Source: Bauldia sp963759235
Lineage (GTDB): Bacteria > Pseudomonadota > Alphaproteobacteria > Rhizobiales > Kaistiaceae
DNA: 64,000 bases
NCBI GenBank assembly: GCA_963759235.1
Contig: CAVWYO010000005.1
Coordinates: 558,001-622,000 of the forward strand
Reading direction: 5' to 3'
Of the stretch, positions 44,352-53,087 are shown one piece after another (positions within the stretch are counted from its first letter, which is position 1; every line of letters begins with the position of its first letter). A program made the position numbers and the translations under genes. The notes under the pieces were generated by a model. That model was not told the origin of the DNA, did no database searches, and saw only the letters and a program-made list of their open reading frames with translations.

Positions 44352-45545
44352 ATGGATCAAATCACCGCCCTGATCGTCGCGGCGGGCCGCGGTGTCCGCG
44401 CCGGCGAGGGCGATTTTCCCAAGCAATATCGTAGGATCGGGGGAATTCCTATCCTGCGCCTGACGCTCGACAGGTTTCTCTCCCATCCCAGCGGCATGAA
44501 GCTTCTGGTCGTCATTGCTGGCGGTGACGAGGAGTTCTTCGCTGCCGTCGCTCCCCGTAACGATCGCCTTCTCATTCCGGTCGTCGGCGGCACCAGCCGA
44601 CAGGAGTCGGTCCGTAGCGGGCTGCTCGCTTTGGCGGCCGATCCGCCCGACTGCGTTCTCATCCACGATGCGGTTCGGCCTTTTGCCTCTACGGAGTTGA
44701 TCGAGCGGGTGGTCGCTCGCCTCGACGCCGCCGAGGCGGTCGTTCCGGCCACGCCGGTCGCGGCGACGCTGAAGGCTGTGAATGACCGGGGGATCGTCAC
44801 CGGGACGGTGCGACGTGACGGCTTGCATGCCGCCCAGACGCCGCAGGGCTTTCGTTTTCCGACGATCCTCGCCGCGCACAACCGGGCTGCGTCGTCTGGC
44901 CTAGCCTTCACCGATGACGCCGCGGTTGCCGAATGGGCGGGCGTTCCGGTCGAGGTCGTCATGGGGGAGAGCGGCAATATCAAGCTGACCACGGCGGAGG
45001 AAATCGAAGCAGCCGACCACCGGCTTGCCGCGGAGGCGGCGCTGATGCAGGGCGATGTCCGGGTGGGGACGGGTTATGACGTTCACGCGTTCGGTCCCGG
45101 TAACGGCGTGACCATCGGTGGCGTCGTCATCCCGCACACTCAGGCAATCGTCAGCCACTCGGATGGCGACGTGGTGCTCCACGCGCTCACCGACGCGATC
45201 CTCGGCGCGCTTGCCGAGGGAGACATCGGCGATCATTTTCCGCCCTCCGACCCGCAATGGAAGGGCGTCTCTTCCGATCGGTTCCTCCGCTTCGCGGCCG
45301 AACGGGTGGCGGCGCGCAACGGCAGGATCGCCCATCTCGACGTAGTCGTTGTCGCCGAGGCGCCGAGGATCGCCGCGCATCGTCCTGCAATTCGCGAGCG
45401 CATCGCAGCGATTTGCGGAATTGCGCCGGACCGCGTCGCCGTGAAAGCGACGACCAGCGAGCGGCTCGGCTTCATCGGACGCGGTGAGGGCATCGCGGCC
45501 ACGGCGACCGCCACCCTTCGGCTTCCGTTTGCGACCCGGTCGTGA
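44352..45545 (+). CDS. ispDF: Bifunctional IspD/IspF enzyme of the MEP isoprenoid pathway
   Basis: A 397-residue fusion. Residues 1 to about 228 are IspD (ALIVAAGRGVRAGEGDFPKQY for CTP binding), which makes CDP-methylerythritol. From about 236 follows IspF (RVGTGYDVHAF with metal ligands, HSDGDVVLHALTDAILGA, GDIGDHFPP), which makes the cyclic diphosphate intermediate. The fusion is characteristic of alpha- and epsilonproteobacteria. The IspE step is encoded elsewhere. Its stop overlaps the following amidase start as GTGA. Confidence 0.96.
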   Translation: MDQITALIVAAGRGVRAGEGDFPKQYRRIGGIPILRLTLDRFLSHPSGMKLLVVIAGGDEEFFAAVAPRNDRLLIPVVGGTSRQESVRSGLLALAADPPDCVLIHDAVRPFASTELIERVVARLDAAEAVVPATPVAATLKAVNDRGIVTGTVRRDGLHAAQTPQGFRFPTILAAHNRAASSGLAFTDDAAVAEWAGVPVEVVMGESGNIKLTTAEEIEAADHRLAAEAALMQGDVRVGTGYDVHAFGPGNGVTIGGVVIPHTQAIVSHSDGDVVLHALTDAILGALAEGDIGDHFPPSDPQWKGVSSDRFLRFAAERVAARNGRIAHLDVVVVAEAPRIAAHRPAIRERIAAICGIAPDRVAVKATTSERLGFIGRGEGIAATATATLRLPFATRS

Positions 45546-46033
45546 CCGACCTTCGGCCCCTCCTCCCGCTCGCACGCGACATCATCGAACGCTGTACCGG
45601 GGGCGGACTGACGATAGCCACCGCCGAATCCTGCACGGGGGGCTTGGTTGCGGCGGTATTGACGGAGATCGCCGGCTCGTCGGCGGTCGTCGACCGCGGG
45701 TTCGTAACCTATTCCAATGAGGCAAAGTCGGAGCTTCTCGGCGTGCCGATCGAACTCATCGCGGCCGTCGGTGCGGTCAGCGAAGAGGTGGCAATCGCCA
45801 TGGTCGAGGGAGCGATCCGGCGCTCACGCGCCGACCTGGCGGTGGCGGTGACCGGCATTGCCGGCCCCAGCGGCGGAACGCCGGAGAAACCTGTCGGCCT
45901 CGTTCATTTTGGGGCTCAGCGCAAGGGCGCTCCACCCCACCACGTCGTCCATGTCTTTGAAAAGATGGATCGATCCGGCGTTCGCCTCGCTTCGGTCGAA
46001 CAAGCGTTGCGGCTGCTTGGCGAGCTGATCTGA
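45542..46033 (+). CDS. Nicotinamide-nucleotide amidase (CinA C-terminal/PncC domain)
   Basis: A 163-residue stand-alone CinA_C domain. The catalytic Ser30 lies in TIATAESCTGG, followed by GFVTYSNEAKSELLGV, and the conserved AVTGIAGPSGGTPEKPVG loop. It deamidates nicotinamide mononucleotide to nicotinate mononucleotide in pyridine-nucleotide recycling. It starts at a GTG overlapping the ispDF stop. The N-terminal CinA domain of longer homologues is absent. Confidence 0.93.
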   Translation: MTDLRPLLPLARDIIERCTGGGLTIATAESCTGGLVAAVLTEIAGSSAVVDRGFVTYSNEAKSELLGVPIELIAAVGAVSEEVAIAMVEGAIRRSRADLAVAVTGIAGPSGGTPEKPVGLVHFGAQRKGAPPHHVVHVFEKMDRSGVRLASVEQALRLLGELI

Positions 46034-46081
46034 CGGGGCGGCGGCGGCGGTCTGGAGGACGTCGGTGTCGCGACCGAAATC

Positions 46082-46537
46082 CTAAGCAGCGGCGCCGTAG
46101 ACTTCGTCGGCGCGCGCCTCGAAGGCTTCCGCGAACTTCCGGAAGGCTCGGTCGAACACCGAACCCATCAGCAGGCTCAACGTCTTGGAACGGAATTCGT
46201 AGTCGATGTTGAAATACACCAGCGAATTGCCGCGGCCGCGCGGGTCGAACCGCCAGACGTTTTCGAGATGGCTGAACGGCCCGTCGAGATATTCGGCGCG
46301 GATCACCAGGGCTTCGCGGTCGAGGACCACCTTCGTGGTGAAGGATTCACGGATCAGCTTGTAGGCGATCGTCATGGTGGCGATGAGGACCTCGCGGTCG
46401 CCGTCGTTCCGTCGCGAGCGGACCACCAGGCTTTCGCAAAGCGGCAGAAACCGCGGATAGGATTCGACGTCCGCCACCAGGTCGAACATGTCGGTGGCGC
46501 TGTGTCGGATCGGGCGCGTCGTGGTGAAATGCGGCAT
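46082..46537 (-). CDS. Coq10/RatA-type START-fold protein
   Basis: A 151-residue polyketide-cyclase/START-like domain, opening FTTTRPIRHSATDMFDLVADVESYPRFLPLC and carrying ESFTTKVVLDRE and NSLVYFNIDYEFRS. This family includes yeast Coq10 (ubiquinone carrier) and E. coli RatA; in alphaproteobacteria it is linked to lipA and respiratory genes, favouring the ubiquinone role. It starts 17 bases after the lipA stop on the minus strand, in an operon with lipA. It converges with the amidase gene. Confidence 0.9.
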   Translation of the reverse strand: MPHFTTTRPIRHSATDMFDLVADVESYPRFLPLCESLVVRSRRNDGDREVLIATMTIAYKLIRESFTTKVVLDREALVIRAEYLDGPFSHLENVWRFDPRGRGNSLVYFNIDYEFRSKTLSLLMGSVFDRAFRKFAEAFEARADEVYGAAA

Positions 46538-46554
46538 TGCCGCCGGGCTCGGCC

Positions 46555-47514
46555 TCAGTTTCCCCGCTTCGCCGCGCGCGCCGCCCTCAGCCGGGCGAAA
46601 TCCTCGCCGGCGTGATGCGACGAGCGGGTGAGCGGCGTCGCCGATACCATCAGGAATCCCTTGGCAAAGGCGATGGTTTCGTAGGCCCGGAACTCATCCG
46701 GGGTGACGAAGTGGACCACGGGGTGGTGCTTGCGCGTGGGCTGCAGGTACTGGCCGATGGTAAGGAAATCGACGTTGGCCGTCCTGAGGTCGTCCATCAG
46801 CTGCAGGACCTCGTTCCGCTCCTCACCGAGGCCGACCATGATCCCGGACTTGGTGAACATGGTCGGGTCGAGCTCCTTGACCTGCTGAAGCAGGCGGAGC
46901 GAGGCGAAATAGCGGGCCCCCGGCCGCACCGTCAGGTATTTCGAGGGGACCGTCTCGAGATTGTGGTTGAACACATCCGGCCGGGCCTCGACCACGACCC
47001 GGACCGCTCCGTCCTTGCGGAGGAAATCGGGGGTGAGGACTTCGATGGTCGCCCTACTGGCGCGGCGGATCGCCGCAATGGTGCGGGCGAAATGATCCGC
47101 TCCGCCGTCATCAAGGTCGTCGCGGTCGACCGAGGTGATCACCACGTGCGCCAGCCCGAGCTTTGCGGTCGCCTCGGCGACCCGCTCGGGTTCTTCGGGA
47201 TCGAGGGGACCGGGCTGACCGGTCCGCACGTTGCAGAAGGCGCAGGCCCGCGTGCAGGTGTCGCCCATGATCATGAAGGTGGCGTGCCGCTTCGACCAGC
47301 ATTCGCCGATATTGGGACAGCCCGCCTCCTCGCAGACCGTGACAAGCCCGTGCTCGCGCACGATCGCGGTCGTTTCGCGGAAAACCGGAGAATTGGGCGC
47401 TCTGACCCTGATCCAGTCGGGCTTGCGGGCGACCGGAGAATCGGGGCGGTGCGCCTTTTCCGGGTGACGCGGCCGCTTTGTCGGCCCGTCAACGGTGTCG
47501 AGAACGACGACCAT
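46555..47514 (-). CDS. lipA: Lipoyl synthase
   Basis: A 319-residue radical-SAM enzyme. The auxiliary cluster cysteines are Cys61, Cys66 and Cys72 in CEEAGCPNIGEC, and the SAM cluster Cys87, Cys91 and Cys94 in CTRACAFC; the RSSHHAGEDF tail supplies the conserved Ser ligand. It inserts two sulfurs into octanoyl groups on lipoyl domains. Its main clients, PdhB and PdhC with N-terminal lipoyl domains, are encoded upstream in the same strand and region. It is separated from lpdA by three unrelated genes here. Confidence 0.96.
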   Translation of the reverse strand: MVVVLDTVDGPTKRPRHPEKAHRPDSPVARKPDWIRVRAPNSPVFRETTAIVREHGLVTVCEEAGCPNIGECWSKRHATFMIMGDTCTRACAFCNVRTGQPGPLDPEEPERVAEATAKLGLAHVVITSVDRDDLDDGGADHFARTIAAIRRASRATIEVLTPDFLRKDGAVRVVVEARPDVFNHNLETVPSKYLTVRPGARYFASLRLLQQVKELDPTMFTKSGIMVGLGEERNEVLQLMDDLRTANVDFLTIGQYLQPTRKHHPVVHFVTPDEFRAYETIAFAKGFLMVSATPLTRSSHHAGEDFARLRAARAAKRGN

Positions 47515-47682
47515 GAACTCTGCTGCCTTCCATCGGCGATCAGTTCCTCAACTGCTCCATATAGTTGATCAACGCGACCGGCACCAATGCTCGATGCGCA
47601 GAGCAGCCTTCACCCCCTTTTCGAGGGTAAACGCGGTGCGCAGCGAGGAGCGGTGGCCTGGCTTCGCGCGCGGCGGGCCGGA

Positions 47683-47940
47683 TCACGTGATGATGCGGGC
47701 GATGATCAGGACGATGATGGCGCCGACGATGGCGATGACCACCTGGTCGAGGAAGGCGTTGCCGGTTCTCAGCGTGATATTGAGCTGCCGGGCGAGAAAT
47801 CCGCCGACTATCGAACCGATCAGGCCGGCAATCAGCCAGCCGATCACCCCGCCGCCACCGCCGACAATGAGGCTGGCAACCAGACCGGCGATCAAGCCGA
47901 TGATGATCCACGCGACGATTGCCTTGGTTTGCTCGCTCAT
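47683..47940 (-). CDS. YeaQ/YmgE (transglycosylase-associated, GlsB) family membrane protein
   Basis: An 85-residue protein with three hydrophobic glycine-rich helices (AWIIIGLIAGLVASLIVGGG, IGWLIAGLIGSIVGGFLA, VVIAIVGAIIVLIIARII), the hallmark of the YeaQ/YmgE family, small inner-membrane proteins often induced by stress. The ATG at 47940 has GGGGGAG 2 bases upstream. Its molecular role is unknown. It follows the polymer-forming membrane protein gene by 107 bases on the same strand. Confidence 0.85.
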   Translation of the reverse strand: MSEQTKAIVAWIIIGLIAGLVASLIVGGGGGVIGWLIAGLIGSIVGGFLARQLNITLRTGNAFLDQVVIAIVGAIIVLIIARIIT

Positions 47941-48047
47941 GGCTCCCCCGCTTCCCGTGTTCCCACCCGCCAGCATCGCCCCGCGGGCGACGGCTGGCAA
48001 GTCTAGCGCGACCGTGCCCGGCGCCCAAACGTTCGCTTCGGGCCGGC

Positions 48048-49292
48048 CTAGACGCGCGCGGATCCCACGCGCCGCATCCGCTCGCTCAGTGAGCGGATGT
48101 AGGCGCCGGTGCCGACCAGCATCGCCAGGAAGGCGAGCAGCGGACCGACCCATGGAATCAACCACACGATCGCGATCACCACCGCGCCGGCGATCATGAA
48201 AACGATCAGCCTGCCGGGACTTCTCGGGCCGCCGGTCCGGTCGAACAACCACACCCCGATGCAGGCGGCGACCACCGCGTGACCGGCGACCAGCAGGAAC
48301 GGAAGGATCAGCAGAAGGGCCAGCCCGAATGACAGGCCGATGACCGTCGCCATCAGCAATGCCGCGACGATGGGCAGCAGGATCAGCGTCGCCAGGCCGA
48401 TGAATCCGCTCGAAATCGGACGAAAGGCGGCATTGTCCAGCCCGTCCTCGAACGTGCTTCGGCCGATCAGAAGCAGAATCACGCCCGCAAGCACCGCGCC
48501 GGCAGCAACCACCACGGCGCCGAGGAGAGCCCAAAGCCATCTCGGCAACGCCCACCACCCCGTCGGCTCCTGAAGTCGGATCTGACCGGTAATGGTGGCG
48601 CCGTCTTGAATGACCGGCTGCTGTCGGGAGATCACCACGAGGTCGCCGCCGATACGCGCGGTCGGCCCGACGATGAGGTCGTCGCTGCTGACCGTTACGG
48701 TCCCGTCGGCCTTGCCGTCGAAGACGATCGCGGCGCCGGAAAGGTTCGCCCCGCCGCCGATGGTGCCGGCGACCGTCATGCTGGCGCCCCCGGCCAGGAA
48801 ATCTCCAGCGATCGTGGCGTTTTGACCAATCTCTATCGTCGCGCCGGCGGCGTGGACGCTCTTGGCAGCCATCCCGTCGAAACGGACGACGGCGCCGCCG
48901 AGATAGGTCTCTCCGCCGACCTTGCCTCGCACCTCGACAAGGCCCGCGCCGGCCCGGACATCGCCACCGACATCGCCAGCGATGATTACCTCGGCGCCAG
49001 CGGCCTCGACCGGCCCGGTCACTGTCGCCTCGATGTCGACCATCGCCCCGGCGGCGCGGATGCTGTTGGCATTCCCGCCGATGACGACGCTCGCACCGAC
49101 GGAGGTGACGTCGCCGCCATCGCCCGCGATCTGGACGGCGGCGGCGTCGGTTGGCGCCTTGGCCGATTGGGCCTCGGCCGCGGGGAGAGGCGAACACAGG
49201 AGGAACAGCGCCGTCAGGAGAGCAGCGCCCACTGAACGCCACGGCGCAAACACCCTTGGCGAGAGGCTCCAACCGGTGACGTCTGAGCTCAT
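48048..49292 (-). CDS. Bactofilin-like polymer-forming domain fused to a membrane domain
   Basis: A 414-residue exported protein. A signal peptide (residues 1 to about 44, cleavage near AEAQ) is followed by about 200 residues of short beta repeats rich in Gly, Ala and Val (AGGASMTVAGTIGGGANLSG type), as in polymer-forming beta-helix domains of bactofilins. From about residue 250 there are five or six hydrophobic membrane segments. The ATG at 49292 has GAGGAGG upstream. It may be a surface scaffold anchored in the inner membrane. Similar proteins are annotated only as hypothetical or polymer-forming cytoskeletal proteins. Confidence 0.65.
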   Translation of the reverse strand: MSSDVTGWSLSPRVFAPWRSVGAALLTALFLLCSPLPAAEAQSAKAPTDAAAVQIAGDGGDVTSVGASVVIGGNANSIRAAGAMVDIEATVTGPVEAAGAEVIIAGDVGGDVRAGAGLVEVRGKVGGETYLGGAVVRFDGMAAKSVHAAGATIEIGQNATIAGDFLAGGASMTVAGTIGGGANLSGAAIVFDGKADGTVTVSSDDLIVGPTARIGGDLVVISRQQPVIQDGATITGQIRLQEPTGWWALPRWLWALLGAVVVAAGAVLAGVILLLIGRSTFEDGLDNAAFRPISSGFIGLATLILLPIVAALLMATVIGLSFGLALLLILPFLLVAGHAVVAACIGVWLFDRTGGPRSPGRLIVFMIAGAVVIAIVWLIPWVGPLLAFLAMLVGTGAYIRSLSERMRRVGSARV

Positions 49293-49359
49293 TGCCGCCT
49301 CCTCGGAAGCGCCGGCCGCGGCTCTCCAACGCGGCGCCACGGACTTCCCGCTCGGCGAC

Positions 49360-50400
49360 TTACTGCAATACCTCTCCGAGTTCCACCCACGAGCCGTCGC
49401 GGTCGGCCGAAAGGATGGCCGCGGCGACCAGGGCAAGGCTCTTGAGATTGTCGGCGCCGGAAGGAAAGCGCGACGGCAGCCTTCCCGTATCCACAGCCTC
49501 GACGACGGCGGCAAGCGATCCGGCGCGGTCAAGATACGGAACCTCCGGCATCTCGGGGACCCTGGGTTCCTCGCCCCTTTCGCGGACCACCATCCTGTCC
49601 TCGTTCTTCTCGTTGCCGAAGTGCTCGCGCGAGGTCCACCAGATATCGCCATCGGCGCAGTCCATCCGCCACTCGCCGGCCCATGCCGTTTTCGGCCCGC
49701 CACTCAACCATGAGCCGCGGTAGCTGACGACCGTGCCGCTGTTGAACTCGATAGTCGCCACGCCGGCAGCGTCGTCACGAAACCCGCTCTCCGCCGGGTT
49801 CCATGTGACGCAGCTCACCCGGCGCGGCTCGCTGTCGAGCACCATCCGCATCAGGTCGAAATGGTGGATCGCCATGTCGGCAAGCAGCGGATCGGGCATC
49901 TCCAGGTAGCTGTGGCCGACCGTCGGAGCATGCTGTCGGAAGTCGACGTCGATGAGGTCGACCGGACCGAGGGCCTCCTCGGCGACGAGGCGCGTCGCCA
50001 GGATCGGTGCCGGGAAGTACCGGTAGTTCTGGCTGACCGCCAACAGCTTTCCCCGCGCTTCCGCGATCTCCACCAGTTCCTTCGCTTCCCCGACCGTGCT
50101 GGCGAAGGGCTTCTCCACCATTACGTTGAGGCCGACTTCCAGGGCGTATTTCGCGACCGGAAAATGTGCCTCTGTCCTTAGCGTCCCGAGGAGGAGATCG
50201 CATTCCACCGCGTCGAGCGCGGCGTCCAGACTGGTGAAGCACTTCGATTTTGGGATGCCGAGCTTGGCCTGCACCCGCTGGAGTGCCGTTTCGGACGTGT
50301 CGACATAGCCGACCATCTCGGCCTGTTCGACCGCGGGCAGCGCATTGGCTGTCCAGTCGAATCCCCAGCTGCCGAGTCCGACCTGAATGACCTTTGCCAT
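49360..50400 (-). CDS. Gfo/Idh/MocA-family NAD(P)-dependent oxidoreductase
   Basis: A 346-residue oxidoreductase with an N-terminal Rossmann fold (QVGLGSWGFDWTANAL) and the family EKPF signature at residues 96-99, where Lys97 is catalytic. The C-terminal region LLADMAIHHFDLMRMVL contains the conserved His pair. Such enzymes oxidise or reduce sugars, inositols or their derivatives. The ATG at 50400 is used; the longer frame to 50442 lacks a ribosome binding site. It lies downstream of lpdA beyond a hairpin and is likely a separate unit. The substrate is unknown. Confidence 0.88.
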   Translation of the reverse strand: MAKVIQVGLGSWGFDWTANALPAVEQAEMVGYVDTSETALQRVQAKLGIPKSKCFTSLDAALDAVECDLLLGTLRTEAHFPVAKYALEVGLNVMVEKPFASTVGEAKELVEIAEARGKLLAVSQNYRYFPAPILATRLVAEEALGPVDLIDVDFRQHAPTVGHSYLEMPDPLLADMAIHHFDLMRMVLDSEPRRVSCVTWNPAESGFRDDAAGVATIEFNSGTVVSYRGSWLSGGPKTAWAGEWRMDCADGDIWWTSREHFGNEKNEDRMVVRERGEEPRVPEMPEVPYLDRAGSLAAVVEAVDTGRLPSRFPSGADNLKSLALVAAAILSADRDGSWVELGEVLQ

Positions 50401-50432
50401 GGTCTCTTGCCTTTGTGGGAAACGCGGAAAAG

Positions 50433-50456
50433 GGCCGGGCACTGAGGCACCCGGCC
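50433..50456 (-). terminator. Hairpin downstream of lpdA
   Basis: GGCCGGG (50433-50439) and CCCGGCC (50450-50456) form a 7-bp GC stem with a 10-base loop, 20 bases past the lpdA stop on the minus strand. There is no T tract. It could end or attenuate the pdh-lpdA transcript before the oxidoreductase gene. Confidence 0.4.
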
Positions 50457-50475
50457 GAGGAGGGTGAGGAAGGGG

Positions 50476-51891
50476 TCAGATGTGGATCACGCGGCCGTAG
50501 GCAGCGAGGACGCTCTCGTGCATCATCTCCGACAACGTCGGATGCGGGAAGACCGAATCGATCAGCTCCTGCTCGGTGGTTTCGAGGTTCATGGCGATGA
50601 CGAAGCCCTGGATCAGCTCGGTGACCTCGGCACCGACCATATGGGCGCCGAGAAGCTGGCCGGTCTTCTTGTCGAAGATCGTCTTGATCAGGCCGTCCGG
50701 CTCGCCGAGGGCGATCGCCTTGCCGTTGCCGATGAAGGGAAAGCGGCCGACATTGATCTCATAGCCGGCGTCCCTCGCCCGTTTTTCGGTGAGGCCGACC
50801 GAGGCGACCTGCGGATTGCTGTAGGTGCAGGCCGGAATCTTGAGCTTGTCCATTGGATGGGGATGCTCGCCGGCGATCGCCTCGACGCAGACGACGCCTT
50901 CGTGCTGGGCCTTGTGCGCGAGCATCGGCGCCCCGGCCACGTCGCCGATGGCGTAGATGCCGGCGACGTTGGTCTTGCCAAATCCGTCGATGACGATGGT
51001 GCCCTTCTCGGTCTTCACGCCAAGCTTCTCAAGGCCGAGATTCTCGATATTGCCGACGACGCCAACCGCCGAAATCACCCGCTCGGCCGTGATCTCCTGT
51101 TTCTTGCCGTCCTTTGACTCGATCGCCGCCGTAACCGAATCCTTGGCCTTCTTCAGGCTCGCAACCTTGGTGTCGGTCAGGATCTTGATGGCCTGTTTCT
51201 CGAAGCGCTTGCGCGCATGGGCGGCGATCTCCTCGTCCTCGACCGGCAGGATCTGGGGCAGGATTTCCACCACCGTCACATCGGCGCCCATCGTCCGGTA
51301 GAAGGAGGCGAACTCGATGCCGATCGCTCCCGAGCCGACGACGAGCAGCGATTTCGGCATCTTTTCCGGGATCATCGCCTCGAAATAGGTCCAGATCAGC
51401 TTCTTGTCGGGCTCGAGCCCGGGGAGCACGCGCGGGCGGGCGCCGGTCGCGATGATGATGTGCTTGGCCTGGTAATCGCCGCCGCCAAGGGCGCCCTTGG
51501 GCGGGCTGTCGGCGGGCGCGACGGAGAGCTTCCCCGGGGCGGTTATGGTCGCCGTACCCCAGATCACGTCAACCTTGTTCTTCTTGAGGAGGAAGCCGAC
51601 GCCGTTGGAGAGCTGGGCGGCCACCGCCCGCGAGCGCTTGACGACGGCGCCCGGATCGTAGGTGACGTCCTTCGCCGACAAGCCGTAGTCCTTGCCGTGC
51701 TCCATATAGTGGAAGATCTCGGCCGAGCGCAGCAGCGCCTTGGTCGGAATGCAGCCCCAGTTGAGGCAGATGCCGCCGAGGTAGGATTTCTCCACGACCG
51801 CCGCCTTCAGCCCGAGCTGGGCCGCGCGGATTGCCGTCACGTACCCGCCGGGCCCGGTCCCGATCACGATCACGTCGTATGCATTCGCCAT
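50476..51891 (-). CDS. lpdA: Dihydrolipoyl dehydrogenase (E3)
   Basis: A 471-residue flavoprotein disulfide reductase. FAD binding is at GTGPGGYVTAIRAAQ near residue 11; the redox-active disulfide is in GGICLNWGCIPTKALL (residues 41-56); NAD binding uses VVGSGAIGIEFASFY, and the C-terminal His/Glu dyad is in SVFPHPTLSE. It reoxidises dihydrolipoyl groups on PdhC and PdhB. It ends the pdhA-pdhB-pdhC run, separated from pdhC by an acetyltransferase and a small exported protein. Confidence 0.97.
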   Translation of the reverse strand: MANAYDVIVIGTGPGGYVTAIRAAQLGLKAAVVEKSYLGGICLNWGCIPTKALLRSAEIFHYMEHGKDYGLSAKDVTYDPGAVVKRSRAVAAQLSNGVGFLLKKNKVDVIWGTATITAPGKLSVAPADSPPKGALGGGDYQAKHIIIATGARPRVLPGLEPDKKLIWTYFEAMIPEKMPKSLLVVGSGAIGIEFASFYRTMGADVTVVEILPQILPVEDEEIAAHARKRFEKQAIKILTDTKVASLKKAKDSVTAAIESKDGKKQEITAERVISAVGVVGNIENLGLEKLGVKTEKGTIVIDGFGKTNVAGIYAIGDVAGAPMLAHKAQHEGVVCVEAIAGEHPHPMDKLKIPACTYSNPQVASVGLTEKRARDAGYEINVGRFPFIGNGKAIALGEPDGLIKTIFDKKTGQLLGAHMVGAEVTELIQGFVIAMNLETTEQELIDSVFPHPTLSEMMHESVLAAYGRVIHI

Positions 51892-51919
51892 GGTTGGACT
51901 GTCCGTTGGTAAGGTGCGC

Positions 51920-52246
51920 TCACTGACAATCAGCTTCGCCGATGTCGAGGTTGAACTGTCGTGGCCCGACCATCTTGGTATCGGTCGGCGCGTCGACGAT
52001 GGTGACCGTCAGCACGCAGCGCGGCGTCCGAATTTCGTACGCATCGTTCCCCGTCGTGCTGATCGACAGGATGGGTTCCTCGTATTTGAAGGCATCGTGG
52101 ACCTGCTGGTCGTCGAGGATGGCTTCGATCTCGCGGGCGCTTTGCCAATACGGCGGAAGCGCGGCGCGCGCCTGCGACGCGGCGAAGAGAAGCGTCGCCC
52201 CTGCCGCCATCGCGAGCCCCATGTGACGATTGCGTTGAACAGACAT
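51920..52246 (-). CDS. Small exported hypothetical protein
   Basis: A 108-residue protein. From the ATG at 52246 it starts MSVQRNRHMGLAMAAGATLL, a Sec signal peptide with cleavage likely near SQARAA (residues 24-26). GAGGAG lies 7 bases upstream. The mature part (LPPYWQSAREIEAILDDQQV, then EIRTPRCVLTVTIV and a terminal Cys) shows no family I recognise; two cysteines could form a disulfide. It lies between pdhC and lpdA on the same strand, 28 bases from lpdA. The open frame to 52450 lacks coding signs. Confidence 0.65.
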   Translation of the reverse strand: MSVQRNRHMGLAMAAGATLLFAASQARAALPPYWQSAREIEAILDDQQVHDAFKYEEPILSISTTGNDAYEIRTPRCVLTVTIVDAPTDTKMVGPRQFNLDIGEADCQ

Positions 52247-52451
52247 CAGCGGTCTCCTCGGCATGACGAGTCGGGCCTTGGATGGTCGAGCCCTTTGCCC
52301 CGACCACGACGCCAAGTCGCAGATAGGCCTGAGCGGCGGCCGTTGCCCGGACGTTTTCCTTTCCTCCCGGGCCCGAAAACGCGCCACGGGCCTTGTTTTC
52401 GCGGGATCGCTTATCACAGGACGGCGGGCGGCCCTAGTCGGCTTATGCAAT

Positions 52452-53039
52452 TCAGGAATGCGGCCGGGTCAGAAGCAGCCAGTCGCCGCCGCGCTTGTAG
52501 CCGGGAAACGGGACCATCGGCCGGCGCGCCTTGGCCCGATACCCGGTCCGCTCGTAAAGCCTGACGGCTCCCTCGTTTTCCGAGGCGACGATGACCGCCA
52601 TGCCGGCGGGCGCCGTCGCCTTGCCAAGCGCGTCGGTCTGCCGCAGGAGCGCTCCGCCGATGCCGTGGCCGCGATACTCCGGAAAGACCGCCAGCACGTT
52701 CACGTACCAGTGCCCCGGCGCCTCGGCTTCAAGCTCAGCGAGCGGCCGGACAATCGGAGGCGCCTCCTCCAAATCGCCGGGATCGGCGATGTCCGGGATC
52801 TTGTACCCAACCAACGCGCCCGCCACATCGCCGTCGACCTCGGCGACGAAGGCGTTCCGCCAGGTGAAGGCGCCCTCGTCGCGCTGGGCCCGCCCCCGCC
52901 CAACCTCGAACGACGATTGGCCGACGTCCGCCATCTCGCTCCAGAAATATCCGGCGAGCCCCTCCCCGGCGATATCAACCAGCGCCGCGAGATGGGTCGC
53001 GTCGCGAAGCGTGGCGGGACGAATCAGGGAAGCTGTCAT
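52452..53039 (-). CDS. GNAT-family N-acetyltransferase
   Basis: A 195-residue acetyltransferase. The acetyl-CoA loop is EYRGHGIGGALL (Q/R-x-x-G-x-G/A type) after a VNVLAVFPEYRG strand; the closing motif ASENEGAVRLYERTGY is typical of GNAT beta-6/alpha-4. It transfers an acetyl group to an amine on a small molecule, tRNA or protein; the substrate is unknown. It lies 48 bases after pdhC and may be co-transcribed with it. Confidence 0.88.
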   Translation of the reverse strand: MTASLIRPATLRDATHLAALVDIAGEGLAGYFWSEMADVGQSSFEVGRGRAQRDEGAFTWRNAFVAEVDGDVAGALVGYKIPDIADPGDLEEAPPIVRPLAELEAEAPGHWYVNVLAVFPEYRGHGIGGALLRQTDALGKATAPAGMAVIVASENEGAVRLYERTGYRAKARRPMVPFPGYKRGGDWLLLTRPHS

Positions 53040-53087
53040 CTCACCAATCGTGCAGTTGAGCCGGCGCGGTAGGAAGGGAGGAATCTG

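Noticed and set aside
46034..46081. Terminator between the convergent amidase and Coq10-like genes
   Set aside because: The 48-base gap is GC-rich but forms no convincing inverted repeat.
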